A DNA stretch of 12,494 nt, from contig JAACDS010000150.1 in assembly GCA_009936895.1 (NCBI GenBank), positions 1 through 12,494 on the forward strand, in the 5' to 3' direction. Position numbers and translations under genes: made by a program. Shown here one piece after another: positions 1 through 7,733 of this stretch; position 1 is the first letter of the stretch; each line of letters begins with the position of its first letter. Under the pieces are notes generated by a model, which made no database searches, was not told where the DNA came from, and worked only from the letters and a program-made list of their open reading frames with translations. This stretch comes from Pseudomonadota bacterium. GTDB lineage: Bacteria; Pseudomonadota; Gammaproteobacteria; Pseudomonadales; Azotimanducaceae.

Positions 1-2508
1 GAATGTGCTTGGGGATCGTGTCCCGGGCGCCTTGCCAAACTCGCCGGGCAACGCCACAGCCATACCCACCAGATCGGTTTCCAATTGCAAGCGAACCGCT
101 AAGGGACCATCCATGGCGACCTCTAACAGGGCGTCAACGTCTGCTTGACCGGTCAGCATCGTCGTTTGCGGCAGCGCGGCGACACGCAAGACGTCTTCGG
201 CAGACAGACTGCCTGTCAATTGGAATATTATGTGCTCCACATCATGAGACATGTTTACCGTCACAGGCTGATCAAACAATTTTCCGCTGACGCCTCCCTG
301 CAAGTTATGGGGTAAAGAAAACCGATGCTGGCCGGAGAGTTCCCGCCAAACCAAACGATAATTCGGCATGTCGAAGTCCCCCGACTTAAATTCCGTTTCA
401 AGATCGATCTGCAAGCGGGAGTCATTGGTTAGATCACCCACTAAGGGGATCTGAAGCATTGCTGCAATGTTGATATCACCGCGAGCATTCCATTCCGGCG
501 TAACGAAACGTAAGGACTCCTGCAACGGCGAATTGCGGACGAAATTCAACGCAGAAGAGGCCTGAGACGCCCTCTCCAATCCCAAAAACAGCATTCCCTT
601 GTCGGCATCTGCATGCAGGTCCGCGCCACCAATCAATAAACCGCCAGTTTCCCCCTGACTCAACTTTGCGTACGTATGTCGTCCTGCCACATGAAGCGAA
701 CCGGCGCCCGCGTTCAGCGTCGGCCAGTCGTCTTTGTAACGAACCATTGTGTCACTGAAGTCGGCAACCAATTCAAAACGGCGACTGGTCGTGTCCCCAA
801 CCGGCACATGAATCTGGCCGTGATGTGCTGCCGCCATGCTCTTGAAGTTGCCGGACAATGGTGCCTGGGTTAACCACCGGCGCAAGCCGTCGTCGAGTTT
901 GTAAGGAATGTACTGGCGCGCCGCCAACACATCCATTTTGTCGACTTGAAGATTGACCGACACTCGCTGCTCGTATCGCGCTTGCGGACGGCTGGTCGCG
1001 AAACCTCCGTTAATTCGACTGGTACCAGAAACAGCCCGAATATTCGTGCCGCGAACAGAGGCGTAACCCGGACGGAACAACAACATGAGATCGCCTTGCA
1101 CGCTGTCAAAATCCCACGCATCGGCAAAAAGATCCGGGAACTGCATGGTCACGGCTTCGCCACTCACCCGAAGACTCATTTGCTGAAGGTCACCGAAAAT
1201 TTCGGCTTGGCTGTTAGTGATCGAAGGCGAACCACGATGAGCGGAGAGACTGACCCCATTGGCTTGCGCCCAAAATTCCAGCCCAACGACATCATCGTAA
1301 CGAGCGATCAGTTGCTCACCATCTGCCTTTGCACTCAGACCTTTAATCCATTCACCAACCACATCATTCGATGAGAACACGGCATTGGCAAAATCTGTGA
1401 TGGGGCCCAGAGCCAGATTGACCACCCTTACGCGAGCGAGCGAGGAGCCTTCCAAAAGCACCGCATCAGCGAGGGACTGCCCGAACATGCCCGCACGACT
1501 GATTTCAAGAAACAGCAGCGGTAACTCAAGGGGTGCTGCCGCATCGGACTCCAGCGTCGCCTGCAGTTCCGCCAGCAAGAATTCCCGGTCGTCGATGAGT
1601 GCGACGTCGGCGCGCACCGATGCCGTTTTACCCGCCTGGAGAAAGGGTGAGTCCGTGAGATGCAGGGAAGCGAGGACACGTCCTTGTCCAGTGGATTGAC
1701 CATTCCCTGCGACACCATTGCTTCGCCATCGACCCTCGGAGACGTCCAGAATCATCCCCCCGTCCCCCAGCAAACCCGCGGGCACCACGAGTAAGCCCTG
1801 AGCTTCAAGCCGTCTTTGAACCTGTCTTTGATCGCGATTTTGATCAGATTCCGGTGGCAGCTCTTGATGATATCTCATCGTCAATTGCTGCCGCTGCGCT
1901 TCAGCAACCGGACTTAAAACCGACAATTGGCCTTGGAGCACACGGCCCCGGCTTTCGAGGCCCACCGACACCTCGTATTGAAACCGCTGACCCGCACGCT
2001 CGGCAACGACGGCAATGGACGCATCGATAAACTCACTGGACTGGATAATCTGCTGGAGATCGATATTCAGGCGTTGGTCTTGGCTGTCCTTAAGCTGCCA
2101 ACCTGCGTCCGTGTGGACGATACCCAGCTCGCCGCTTTGGCTGTAGAAGCGTCGAAACACCCAAGATCCGCTCATGACACTGCGAAAAAAATCCAGCTCA
2201 ACATACACGTCGACCAAATTACCCGCCGGAAACGCCACACGCTGCGCACGCAGGATCGGATTAAAACCACGCCAATCGCCTACCGGCCCGATCACCTGAG
2301 TACGCAAGGGAATCAACGATTGATTTATCTGAGGCCCAAGAAGGTCAACGAAATGAAAAGCCAGCCGCCCGGAGACTTGGATTACTGCCAAGACACACAC
2401 AAAGGCGGTAACCAGAATCGCCAGCCAACGAATCCAACGCCCCGCAGCCTGAGGCGGCGTGCTTTCTGGCGCATTGGAATCGATAGAATGGGGCTCTGAC
2501 GAATTCAA
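1..2508 (-). CDS. yhdP: YhdP family AsmA-like envelope protein (C-terminus cut by the window edge)
   Basis: The frame is open without a stop from a TTG codon at 2508-2506 to position 1, giving 836 codons. Full-length YhdP in E. coli is about 1,270 residues, so roughly the last third lies outside. The N-terminus has a short polar cytoplasmic stretch, then one hydrophobic segment (about residues 28-45, LAILVTAFVCVLAVIQV), then a long, low-cysteine, beta-rich periplasmic region with no enzyme motif, as expected of AsmA-like proteins. Around residues 532-550 it has YIPYKLDDGLRRWL followed by APLSG, typical of the YhdP/DUF3971 family. E. coli YhdP, with TamB and YdbH, is thought to bridge the periplasm and carry phospholipids to the outer membrane; that role is inferred here. 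TTG is chosen because AGGGG (2520-2516, overlapping the rng stop) lies 7 nt upstream; the first in-frame ATG would remove about 106 residues including the membrane anchor. It is last in the visible mre operon, 10 nt after rng. Confidence 0.87.
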   Translation of the reverse strand, partial: MNSSEPHSIDSNAPESTPPQAAGRWIRWLAILVTAFVCVLAVIQVSGRLAFHFVDLLGPQINQSLIPLRTQVIGPVGDWRGFNPILRAQRVAFPAGNLVDVYVELDFFRSVMSGSWVFRRFYSQSGELGIVHTDAGWQLKDSQDQRLNIDLQQIIQSSEFIDASIAVVAERAGQRFQYEVSVGLESRGRVLQGQLSVLSPVAEAQRQQLTMRYHQELPPESDQNRDQRQVQRRLEAQGLLVVPAGLLGDGGMILDVSEGRWRSNGVAGNGQSTGQGRVLASLHLTDSPFLQAGKTASVRADVALIDDREFLLAELQATLESDAAAPLELPLLFLEISRAGMFGQSLADAVLLEGSSLARVRVVNLALGPITDFANAVFSSNDVVGEWIKGLSAKADGEQLIARYDDVVGLEFWAQANGVSLSAHRGSPSITNSQAEIFGDLQQMSLRVSGEAVTMQFPDLFADAWDFDSVQGDLMLLFRPGYASVRGTNIRAVSGTSRINGGFATSRPQARYEQRVSVNLQVDKMDVLAARQYIPYKLDDGLRRWLTQAPLSGNFKSMAAAHHGQIHVPVGDTTSRRFELVADFSDTMVRYKDDWPTLNAGAGSLHVAGRHTYAKLSQGETGGLLIGGADLHADADKGMLFLGLERASQASSALNFVRNSPLQESLRFVTPEWNARGDINIAAMLQIPLVGDLTNDSRLQIDLETEFKSGDFDMPNYRLVWRELSGQHRFSLPHNLQGGVSGKLFDQPVTVNMSHDVEHIIFQLTGSLSAEDVLRVAALPQTTMLTGQADVDALLEVAMDGPLAVRLQLETDLVGMAVALPGEFGKAPGTRSPSTF

Positions 2509-2518
2509 CGGTGCACCC

Positions 2519-4033
2519 CTAGCTCGCCCTGCTCGGGACAAAGACCAAGTCAAACTGGTCGTAGCGATAGGCCGAATCGACCTCCAATCGCATATCGTGC
2601 CCCAGCTTCGCCGCTAGCACTTGATAAATCGACGCTTCTTCATCGAGTAAGCGATCGGCTACTGCCGCATTGGTTGTCAAAACGTAAACCCCCGCTTCGT
2701 TGCCAGCCGATGTGGCACTTGAGTCACTCGCTGCGACCCGGTGTTCTGCGCTAATAGCCCGAAAAATTTCCATGCACGTCGATTCAGCCGTTTTGACATA
2801 ACCCAAGCCATTGCAGTGGCTGCAACCTCCGCACATGACCTGCGCAAGACTTTCCCTCGTCCGCTTCCGGCTCAACTGGACCAATCCCAGAAAGGAAAAA
2901 CCCTCCATTTGGCTTTTCCCGGGATCGCGATCCAGCGCTTCTTGGAGCTTGGCCAATACGGCTTGTTGATGCCCAACATCTTGCATATCAATAAAATCGA
3001 TTACGATGATGCCGCCGAGATTGCGTAATCGAAGCTGCCGCGGAATAGACGCAGCTGCCTCCATGTTGGTGACAAAGGCGGTTTCCTCTAAATTTTTCGT
3101 GCCAAGAAAGCCGGCGGTGTTCACGTCAATACTCGTCAACGCCTCGGTTTGTTCGATCACCAAGGTTCCGCCACTGCTCAGACGAACGCTAGGCTCCAAC
3201 GCCGCCAGTATTTCTTGTTCGATGTTGTGCCGCTCAAACAGTGGTTGGGTATCGTCATAGAATCTCAGTCTGTCGACGTATTCAGACCCATATTGATTCA
3301 GGTAGTCACGCAATCGCTGAAATATACCTGCATCGTTTACAACGATAGCCGCGGTTTCACTGCCCACCAAGTCTCGAACCAAACGCGTCTGAATGGGTAA
3401 CTCCTGAAACACTTGGCGCGGGGCCTTGGCGCCTTCAACGGTTTTCAGCACCTGAGCCCAATGGCGCATCAGATGGTTGAAGTCATCGGCAAGGGTGGAT
3501 GCGGGCGAGCCCTCAGACAAGGTTCGGGCAATCAGACCCGTATCAGCCCTCTCTGCCAAGGGGCGCAGCACTTTAAAAAGCCGGACGCGTTCGCCTTCGT
3601 CAGTAATTTTCTGCGAAAGACCCACCTGATCGCCCTTGGGCATCAATACCAAGTATTTGGATGCTAACGCCAGATTCGTGGAAAGCCGCGCGCCCTTAGT
3701 GCCTATGGGGTCGCGCTCCACCTGAACCAGCAGCTCTTGTCCGTCGTGCAGAAGGTCGCGAATACCTCGCTTGTCTCTCTCTGCCTCACTGGCCGTTACG
3801 ACGAGCGGGCGATTGATATCTGAGGCATGAAGGAAACCCGGGCGCTCTAAGCCAATGTCCACAAACGCTGCCTGCATCCCCGGAATGACCCGAACCACCT
3901 TGCCAAGATACATATTGCCGGTCGCGCTATACCCCGCCGAACGCGCCAAATGCACTTCTTCAACGGCACCATCTTTTACCAACGCTACCCGGGATTCAAA
4001 GGGCGATACGTCGATCAGCAATTCTTCAGCCAC
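2519..4033 (-). CDS. rng: Ribonuclease G
   Basis: RNase E/G family endoribonuclease that acts in 16S rRNA 5'-end maturation and decay of some mRNAs, in the cytoplasm. The 504-residue product is close to E. coli RNase G (489) and lacks the long C-terminal scaffold of RNase E. An S1 domain (about residues 35-125, with GKVVRVIPGMQAAFVDIG) leads into the catalytic part. The two metal-binding aspartates are visible: D303 in TSIDVN and D346 in IVIDFIDM, the same numbers as in RNase E. A cysteine-rich zinc-link (CGGCSHCNGLG, C401, C404 and C407) follows. The GTG start at 4033 is preferred because the family begins close to 'AELLVNV' (here VAEELLIDV) and GGAG sits 7 nt upstream. The frame is open a further 63 codons upstream, but that stretch lies inside maf and looks like maf antiphase translation. 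The start overlaps the maf stop by 8 nt (GTGGCTGA), suggesting translational coupling. Confidence 0.95.
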   Translation of the reverse strand: MAEELLIDVSPFESRVALVKDGAVEEVHLARSAGYSATGNMYLGKVVRVIPGMQAAFVDIGLERPGFLHASDINRPLVVTASEAERDKRGIRDLLHDGQELLVQVERDPIGTKGARLSTNLALASKYLVLMPKGDQVGLSQKITDEGERVRLFKVLRPLAERADTGLIARTLSEGSPASTLADDFNHLMRHWAQVLKTVEGAKAPRQVFQELPIQTRLVRDLVGSETAAIVVNDAGIFQRLRDYLNQYGSEYVDRLRFYDDTQPLFERHNIEQEILAALEPSVRLSSGGTLVIEQTEALTSIDVNTAGFLGTKNLEETAFVTNMEAAASIPRQLRLRNLGGIIVIDFIDMQDVGHQQAVLAKLQEALDRDPGKSQMEGFSFLGLVQLSRKRTRESLAQVMCGGCSHCNGLGYVKTAESTCMEIFRAISAEHRVAASDSSATSAGNEAGVYVLTTNAAVADRLLDEEASIYQVLAAKLGHDMRLEVDSAYRYDQFDLVFVPSRAS

Positions 4034-4616
4034 GTTGTCGCTCCGACCATGTGTCGAAACCCGCTCGGTTGAGGAGTTGCTCGGTTTCTGCCATAGGCAG
4101 TCCAATGATGCTGCTGTGGCTGCCTTGGATACTTTGAACAAAAATGCCACCAAACCCCTGCAACGCATAAGCGCCGGCCTTGTCTTGAGGCTCACCCGTC
4201 GTCCAATAGGCCTTGGCTTCACGTCGCGTCACAGAGCGGAACAGCACGTTGCTGGTCACAACCTCACTCCAAGTCTCTTTACCATCATACAGAGCAATGC
4301 CCGTGGCGACCTGATGGATACGACCTGAAAGCTGCAGCAGCATGTCGATGCAATGCGTCTCATTTTCGGGCTTGCCCAGCAGCTGACCATCAATAAAGAC
4401 AATGGTATCGGCTCCCAGATTCAAATAGCCCGGCCGCCACAGCGCTTGAGCCTTACTCTGTGCCAATCGCCGCACATAGTTTTCCGCGTGCTCGCCAGCT
4501 TGCGGTGTTTCATCGACGTCAGCAGGTTCGATCTCAAAGGTAAGACCCATCTGTGTCAGCAAGTCTGAGCGTCGCGGAGACTGTGATGCCAGTAGCAGGC
4601 GGATTTCCGAGGCCAC
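4026..4616 (-). CDS. maf: Maf family nucleoside triphosphate pyrophosphatase (YhdE-like)
   Basis: Predicted house-cleaning pyrophosphatase that hydrolyses dTTP/UTP or modified nucleotides to the monophosphate and PPi. The 196-residue protein matches the usual length (197 in E. coli YhdE). Signature motifs appear in order: LASQSPRRSDLL (residues 9-20), the nucleotide-binding loop; GADTIV (68-73) with the conserved acidic residue D70; KP at 82-83; LSGR at 97-99 onward; DKAGAYALQG (145-154); and IIGLP near 170-174. The GTG start (4616) puts the SPRR motif at the usual distance from the N-terminus. A TTG at 4622, overlapping the mreD stop as TTGA, would add two residues and cannot be excluded, because neither start has a strong Shine-Dalgarno. 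The open frame continues upstream into mreD and is non-homologous there. It lies between mreD (2-nt gap) and rng (8-nt overlap). The subtype (dTTP/UTP versus m7GTP/CTP) is inferred from resemblance to YhdE and the mre-rng context. Confidence 0.94.
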   Translation of the reverse strand: MASEIRLLLASQSPRRSDLLTQMGLTFEIEPADVDETPQAGEHAENYVRRLAQSKAQALWRPGYLNLGADTIVFIDGQLLGKPENETHCIDMLLQLSGRIHQVATGIALYDGKETWSEVVTSNVLFRSVTRREAKAYWTTGEPQDKAGAYALQGFGGIFVQSIQGSHSSIIGLPMAETEQLLNRAGFDTWSERQRG

Positions 4617-4618
4617 GA

Positions 4619-5170
4619 TCAACGGCCCAGCGACGCGCCGATGAAGCGTCGTGCAATCCAATGATAAAACGGCCACAACAGCATACTGCTCACGGCAAGA
4701 GTCAGTGGCTGGAGGTCCCACACCTGATTGAACACAGCATTGTGGATATAGCCGCGAAAAATCTCGCTCAGAAACACCATCATGAAAATCATGATCATCT
4801 GCTGGGAAAGAGACTGTAGACGCAAGCGATCCCTGAAAACCATTAAATACAAGGTGATCGATGCAAAAACCGCACCATTCAAGCCGAAGGGATCACCCAA
4901 TAGCGCGTCAACATAGAAGCCAAAAAGCCAAACAGCCAGCAACACACGACGCGTCAACGTGCCATCATCCGTCGCATGTTTCGCAAACAGAGTTCTGAAC
5001 AGCACGCCGCGAAACTGCGGAACCTGCTGCACCCACAGCACCAGAGCCAACAGCAGCCACTGTGGTCGCCAATAGGAAAACCAGTCCGCGAAGACCTCGG
5101 GTAAGTGGAAAACGCTGAGCACCAAACTCAGCAAGATAAGCACAGTCATGAAGAGCCCCCCGGAGCGCAT
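4619..5170 (-). CDS. mreD: Rod shape-determining protein MreD
   Basis: Integral inner-membrane component of the elongasome, thought to link MreB/MreC to the peptidoglycan synthesis enzymes. The 183-residue protein is very hydrophobic, with about five membrane segments (roughly residues 8-23, 39-50, 79-92, 99-112 and 126-140, with a further one near 158-172), and it has the family features RPQWLLLALVLW and DALLGDPFGLNG. Start choice: the ATG at 5170 lies 2 nt after the mreC stop codon begins to clear (TGATATG) and has GGGGAG 7 nt upstream; its short polar tail before the first membrane segment resembles E. coli MreD. A second ATG at 5149 with GGGGGG 6 nt upstream would give 176 residues and is a real alternative. 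The gene is sandwiched between mreC (1-nt gap) and maf (2-nt gap). Identity rests on hydrophobicity, the motifs and the mreC context. Confidence 0.93.
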   Translation of the reverse strand: MRSGGLFMTVLILLSLVLSVFHLPEVFADWFSYWRPQWLLLALVLWVQQVPQFRGVLFRTLFAKHATDDGTLTRRVLLAVWLFGFYVDALLGDPFGLNGAVFASITLYLMVFRDRLRLQSLSQQMIMIFMMVFLSEIFRGYIHNAVFNQVWDLQPLTLAVSSMLLWPFYHWIARRFIGASLGR

Positions 5171-5171
5171 A

Positions 5172-6107
5172 TCAGGACTCCCCCTCATTCACATCAATGT
5201 TCTGCTCTAACTCAGGTGCCTTTTCCGGCATTGGCGGCGGGATAATCAGCACATGGCCGGCCTTGAGCAAGGCTGCAGATGGCGTAATGCTCGCCTGCAG
5301 ATACGGCGATGACTCCGTACTCTCGACGCTCGAGACCAAGCCCACAGGGTATCCAACGGGAAAGCGTCCTCCCAACCCTGATGTCTCAATCAAATCGCCC
5401 TCGCGTAAATCCGTGGACACCGGCAAATCTTCAACAACCAAGCGATCAGCTGAACCAATTCCGCCGACAATCATACGCACGCCGGTGCGGTTGATACGCG
5501 CCGGTATCGCGTGATTTCGATCTGAGATCAATAACACCCAACTTATGTTTTTAGAGATTTCGGTAACTTGACCTATCAGGCCCCGCGCATCAACAACGGC
5601 ATATCCCGGCGCTATGCCATCAATCTCTCCCTTGTCGAGGATGACCGCTGCACGCTGAGGATCTGGGGGCACGCCGATGATTTCTGCGATAGTCGCCTGA
5701 CTCGGCAATTCGGCTTTCGAGCCCAGCAACTGCCTTAGTCGCGCGTTTTCAGCCTGCAAATAGGCCACGCGCAACTGCTCTTCTTGCATTCTCAAAAGCT
5801 GGGCATTGAGTTGGTCGCGCTGTTGCAACAACGACTGCCTATCGGCGGTGATATCCGACACGGTGTCGGTAACAGAATACGGTGATTGAGCCAAGGAATA
5901 GACGGGGCCTGTTAAGAAAAGCATTGCGTGACGCAAGGCCTGCAAACTGCTCGCCGGGCCGTTTCCCATACCGCCGGGCCCCCAAGGCGTGTTGCTCTCT
6001 GAGCTTTTCGCGCCGCTACCGTCCACCCAGATCAGGCCTAGGGAAATCACAAGCAAGGCGATCAGCAGATACCCTGCTCCCGGTCGTTTGGCGAAAAGCG
6101 TTTTAAT
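5172..6107 (-). CDS. mreC: Rod shape-determining protein MreC, probable ATT start
   Basis: Bitopic periplasmic elongasome scaffold that binds MreB, MreD, RodA and PBP2. From the proposed start it has 311 residues: a basic cytoplasmic tail (KTLFAKRPGAG), one membrane helix (about 13-29), a Gly/Pro/Ser-rich stretch (31-52), a second mildly hydrophobic patch (58-75), a coiled coil (about 89-129, ending in ENARLRQLLGS), then the beta-barrel domains with the family motifs DKGEIDGIAPGYAVVD, GLIGQV, ISDRNHAIPARI and SGLGGRFPVGYPVG. No ATG, GTG or TTG exists between the upstream in-frame TGA and residue 18. The first such codon is a TTG at 6056, inside the membrane helix. The ATT at 6107 restores the conserved tail and has GGAG 6 nt upstream. 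A CTG inside the helix (6068 or 6065) is less likely. The gene follows mreB after 58 nt and precedes mreD by 1 nt. Confidence 0.93.
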   Translation of the reverse strand: MKTLFAKRPGAGYLLIALLVISLGLIWVDGSGAKSSESNTPWGPGGMGNGPASSLQALRHAMLFLTGPVYSLAQSPYSVTDTVSDITADRQSLLQQRDQLNAQLLRMQEEQLRVAYLQAENARLRQLLGSKAELPSQATIAEIIGVPPDPQRAAVILDKGEIDGIAPGYAVVDARGLIGQVTEISKNISWVLLISDRNHAIPARINRTGVRMIVGGIGSADRLVVEDLPVSTDLREGDLIETSGLGGRFPVGYPVGLVSSVESTESSPYLQASITPSAALLKAGHVLIIPPPMPEKAPELEQNIDVNEGES

Positions 6108-6113
6108 TCTACT

Positions 6114-6117
6114 CTCC
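6114..6117 (-). promoter_or_regulatory. Ribosome binding site that supports the mreC ATT start
   Basis: Read on the minus strand, GGAG is followed by AGTAGA and then ATT AAA ACG. The 6-nt spacing is near ideal and no ATG, GTG or TTG is available in frame close by. This site is the main evidence for starting mreC at 6107. Confidence 0.7.
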
Positions 6118-6165
6118 GGCGATTGCGGTTCTTGTCGCGGCTGGGATCACGGACATGTCATGACG

Positions 6166-7206
6166 TTACGATGTCGACAGTAAGTCCGCGTTACCTGCTT
6201 GATCCATCAAATCCAATGCCTTGCCGCCCCCTCTGGCCACACAGGTTAATGGATCGTCGGCAATAATCACTGGCAGTCCGGTCTCTTCTGCTAACAAAAC
6301 ATCCAAATCGCGAAGTAGTGCACCACCACCGGTGAGCACCATGCCGGTTTCCGCGATATCTGACGCCAACTCAGGGGGACATTGTTCCAATGCTGCTTTT
6401 ACCGCTTGGACAATCACCGACAGAGGTTCCTGCAGCGCTTCTAATATTTCATTGCTGTCGAGGGTGAAGCTACGAGGTATTCCCTCCGCTAGGTTACGCC
6501 CTCGCACGTCAATTTCCCGGATGTCCTTTTGCGGGTAGGCAGCCCCCACCTCTTGCTTAATACGCTCGGCCGTCGCCTCACCAATGAGGCTGCCTTGAGT
6601 CCGTCGCACAAACGCCACAATGGACTCATCAAAACGGTCGCCGCCGACTCGAACCGATTCCGAAAAAACCACGCCGTTCAGCGAGATGATGGCTATTTCC
6701 GTGGTGCCGCCACCAATATCCACCACCATAGTACCCACGGCTTCGTGTACCGGCAGACCCGCACCAATAGCCGCTGCCATGGGCTCTTCAACCAAGCGAA
6801 CATCTCTGGCGCCTGCTGACAGTGCGCTCTCTCTGATTGCACGACGCTCCACTTCCGTGGACTTACAGGGCACGCAAATCAGCACTCGGGGACTGGGACG
6901 AATAAACGAGTTCTCGTGAACTTTGGCAATAAAGTAGGTCAGCATTTTTTCTGTGACCAAAAAATCTGCGATCACCCCATCTTTGAGAGGACGAATTGCG
7001 GTGATGTTGCCGGGTGTTCTACCCAACATACGCTTGGCATCCAGACCCACCGCAGCGACACTGCGCTGATTGCCTTGTTGGCGCAATGCAACGACGGAAG
7101 GCTCATCTAGGACTATGCCTTCCTCGCGAACATAAATCAGCGTATTCGCCGTACCAAGGTCGATCGACAGATCGCGCGAAAAGAGACCGCGGAAATTCTT
7201 TAACAT
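6166..7206 (-). CDS. mreB: Rod shape-determining protein MreB (bacterial actin homologue)
   Basis: Actin-like ATPase that forms membrane-bound filaments directing lateral peptidoglycan synthesis. The product has 346 residues (347 in E. coli). Nucleotide-binding motifs are intact: phosphate-1 DLGTANTLIYV (residues 16-26), phosphate-2 VVDIGGGTTEIAI (161-173) and the adenosine motif TGGGALLRDLD (292-302). The catalytic-region VEEPMAAAIGAGLPV (139-153) is also present. The N-terminus MLKNFRGLFSRDLSIDLG contains the usual short amphipathic membrane-binding segment before the first strand. The open frame extends 101 codons further upstream across the intergenic spacer and into gatC, but that part has no MreB similarity, so ATG 7206 is taken; GGAG lies 11 nt upstream. 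It is the first gene of the leftward operon and is divergent from gatC. Confidence 0.97.
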   Translation of the reverse strand: MLKNFRGLFSRDLSIDLGTANTLIYVREEGIVLDEPSVVALRQQGNQRSVAAVGLDAKRMLGRTPGNITAIRPLKDGVIADFLVTEKMLTYFIAKVHENSFIRPSPRVLICVPCKSTEVERRAIRESALSAGARDVRLVEEPMAAAIGAGLPVHEAVGTMVVDIGGGTTEIAIISLNGVVFSESVRVGGDRFDESIVAFVRRTQGSLIGEATAERIKQEVGAAYPQKDIREIDVRGRNLAEGIPRSFTLDSNEILEALQEPLSVIVQAVKAALEQCPPELASDIAETGMVLTGGGALLRDLDVLLAEETGLPVIIADDPLTCVARGGGKALDLMDQAGNADLLSTS

Positions 7207-7236
7207 CGTCGCACAAGCTCCGAGAAATAAAGCGTA

Positions 7237-7242
7237 ATCATA
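7237..7242 (-). promoter_or_regulatory. Candidate -10 element for the mreB operon
   Basis: On the minus strand TATGAT matches the sigma-70 -10 consensus in five of six bases and would give a leader of about 24 nt before the mreB ATG. No good -35 lies at the correct distance (GTGCTT at 17 bp), so this is a weak prediction from position and one hexamer only. Confidence 0.25.
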
Positions 7243-7382
7243 GGCATATGGTGGTCGAAAAGCACGATTAACATGAGACAACTGAACGCTAATCGGCCTG
7301 AATCTGCATAGACTCGCCCGCCCAAGGCCGCATCGATGATCGAAAGCCTCATCCGACAACAGCAATCCTCGAATAACCGGTT

Positions 7383-7388
7383 TACAAT
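7383..7388 (+). promoter_or_regulatory. Candidate -10 element for gatCAB
   Basis: TACAAT matches the -10 consensus in five of six bases and would start a leader of about 25 nt before the gatC ATG. The -35 region at 16-18 bp spacing (around CAGCAA, 7360-7365) is poor, so either the promoter needs an activator or the true site lies elsewhere in 7207-7419. Confidence 0.3.
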
Positions 7389-7419
7389 CACGTTTTTTCA
7401 CCAGAGTCTGATCTTCAAC

Positions 7420-7719
7420 ATGTCCCAAGAAATTTCTGCCGGCACAATTGACGTAGCCCACCTGGCCGGATTGGCGCGGCTCGCCTTGGACGAGGATGCC
7501 CAGGCCCAAGTCAGCGACGATCTAAAGTCGATCATGGCTGTGATTGATGCGATGCAAGCCATCAATACCGATGGGGTGGAACCGTTGTCTCACCCTCTTG
7601 ACGCCTCAGCGCGTCTGCGCGCCGACGTGGTGACCGAGTCACCGGATCCAGAGCATTTTCAGCAGACCGCGCCCAGCACTGGTGACCACTACTACCTCGT
7701 CCCCCGCGTCGTTGAATAA
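7420..7719 (+). CDS. gatC: Asp-tRNA(Asn)/Glu-tRNA(Gln) amidotransferase subunit C
   Basis: Small structural subunit that wraps the GatA-GatB interface and stabilises the amidotransferase. The 99-residue product has the usual length (about 95). Family features are visible: DVAHLAGLARLALDED near the N-terminus (residues 10-25), a helical middle with DAMQAINTDGVEPLSHPLD (about 47-65) and the terminal YLVPRVVE. The ATG at 7420 fits the family N-terminus. An in-frame ATG at 7336 would add 28 residues that do not look like GatC. The Shine-Dalgarno before 7420 is weak (no clear GGAG within 15 nt), so expression may depend on A/T-rich leader context. It is the first gene of gatCAB, 14 nt before gatA. 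Confidence 0.95.
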   Translation: MSQEISAGTIDVAHLAGLARLALDEDAQAQVSDDLKSIMAVIDAMQAINTDGVEPLSHPLDASARLRADVVTESPDPEHFQQTAPSTGDHYYLVPRVVE

Positions 7720-7733
7720 GGCCAAACCAAAAG

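Noticed and set aside
1927..2499. 190-residue plus-strand open frame opposite yhdP
   Set aside because: It lies entirely antisense to the continuous yhdP frame, has no recognisable domain, and is rich in Arg, His and Thr as expected of an antiphase reading.
4034..4222. Upstream extension of rng (63 extra codons)
   Set aside because: It overlaps maf in another frame and precedes the conserved RNase G N-terminus, which begins at GTG 4033 with a good ribosome site.
7207..7509. Upstream extension of mreB (101 extra codons)
   Set aside because: The extension crosses the divergent promoter region and part of gatC, and the conserved MreB N-terminus begins exactly at ATG 7206.
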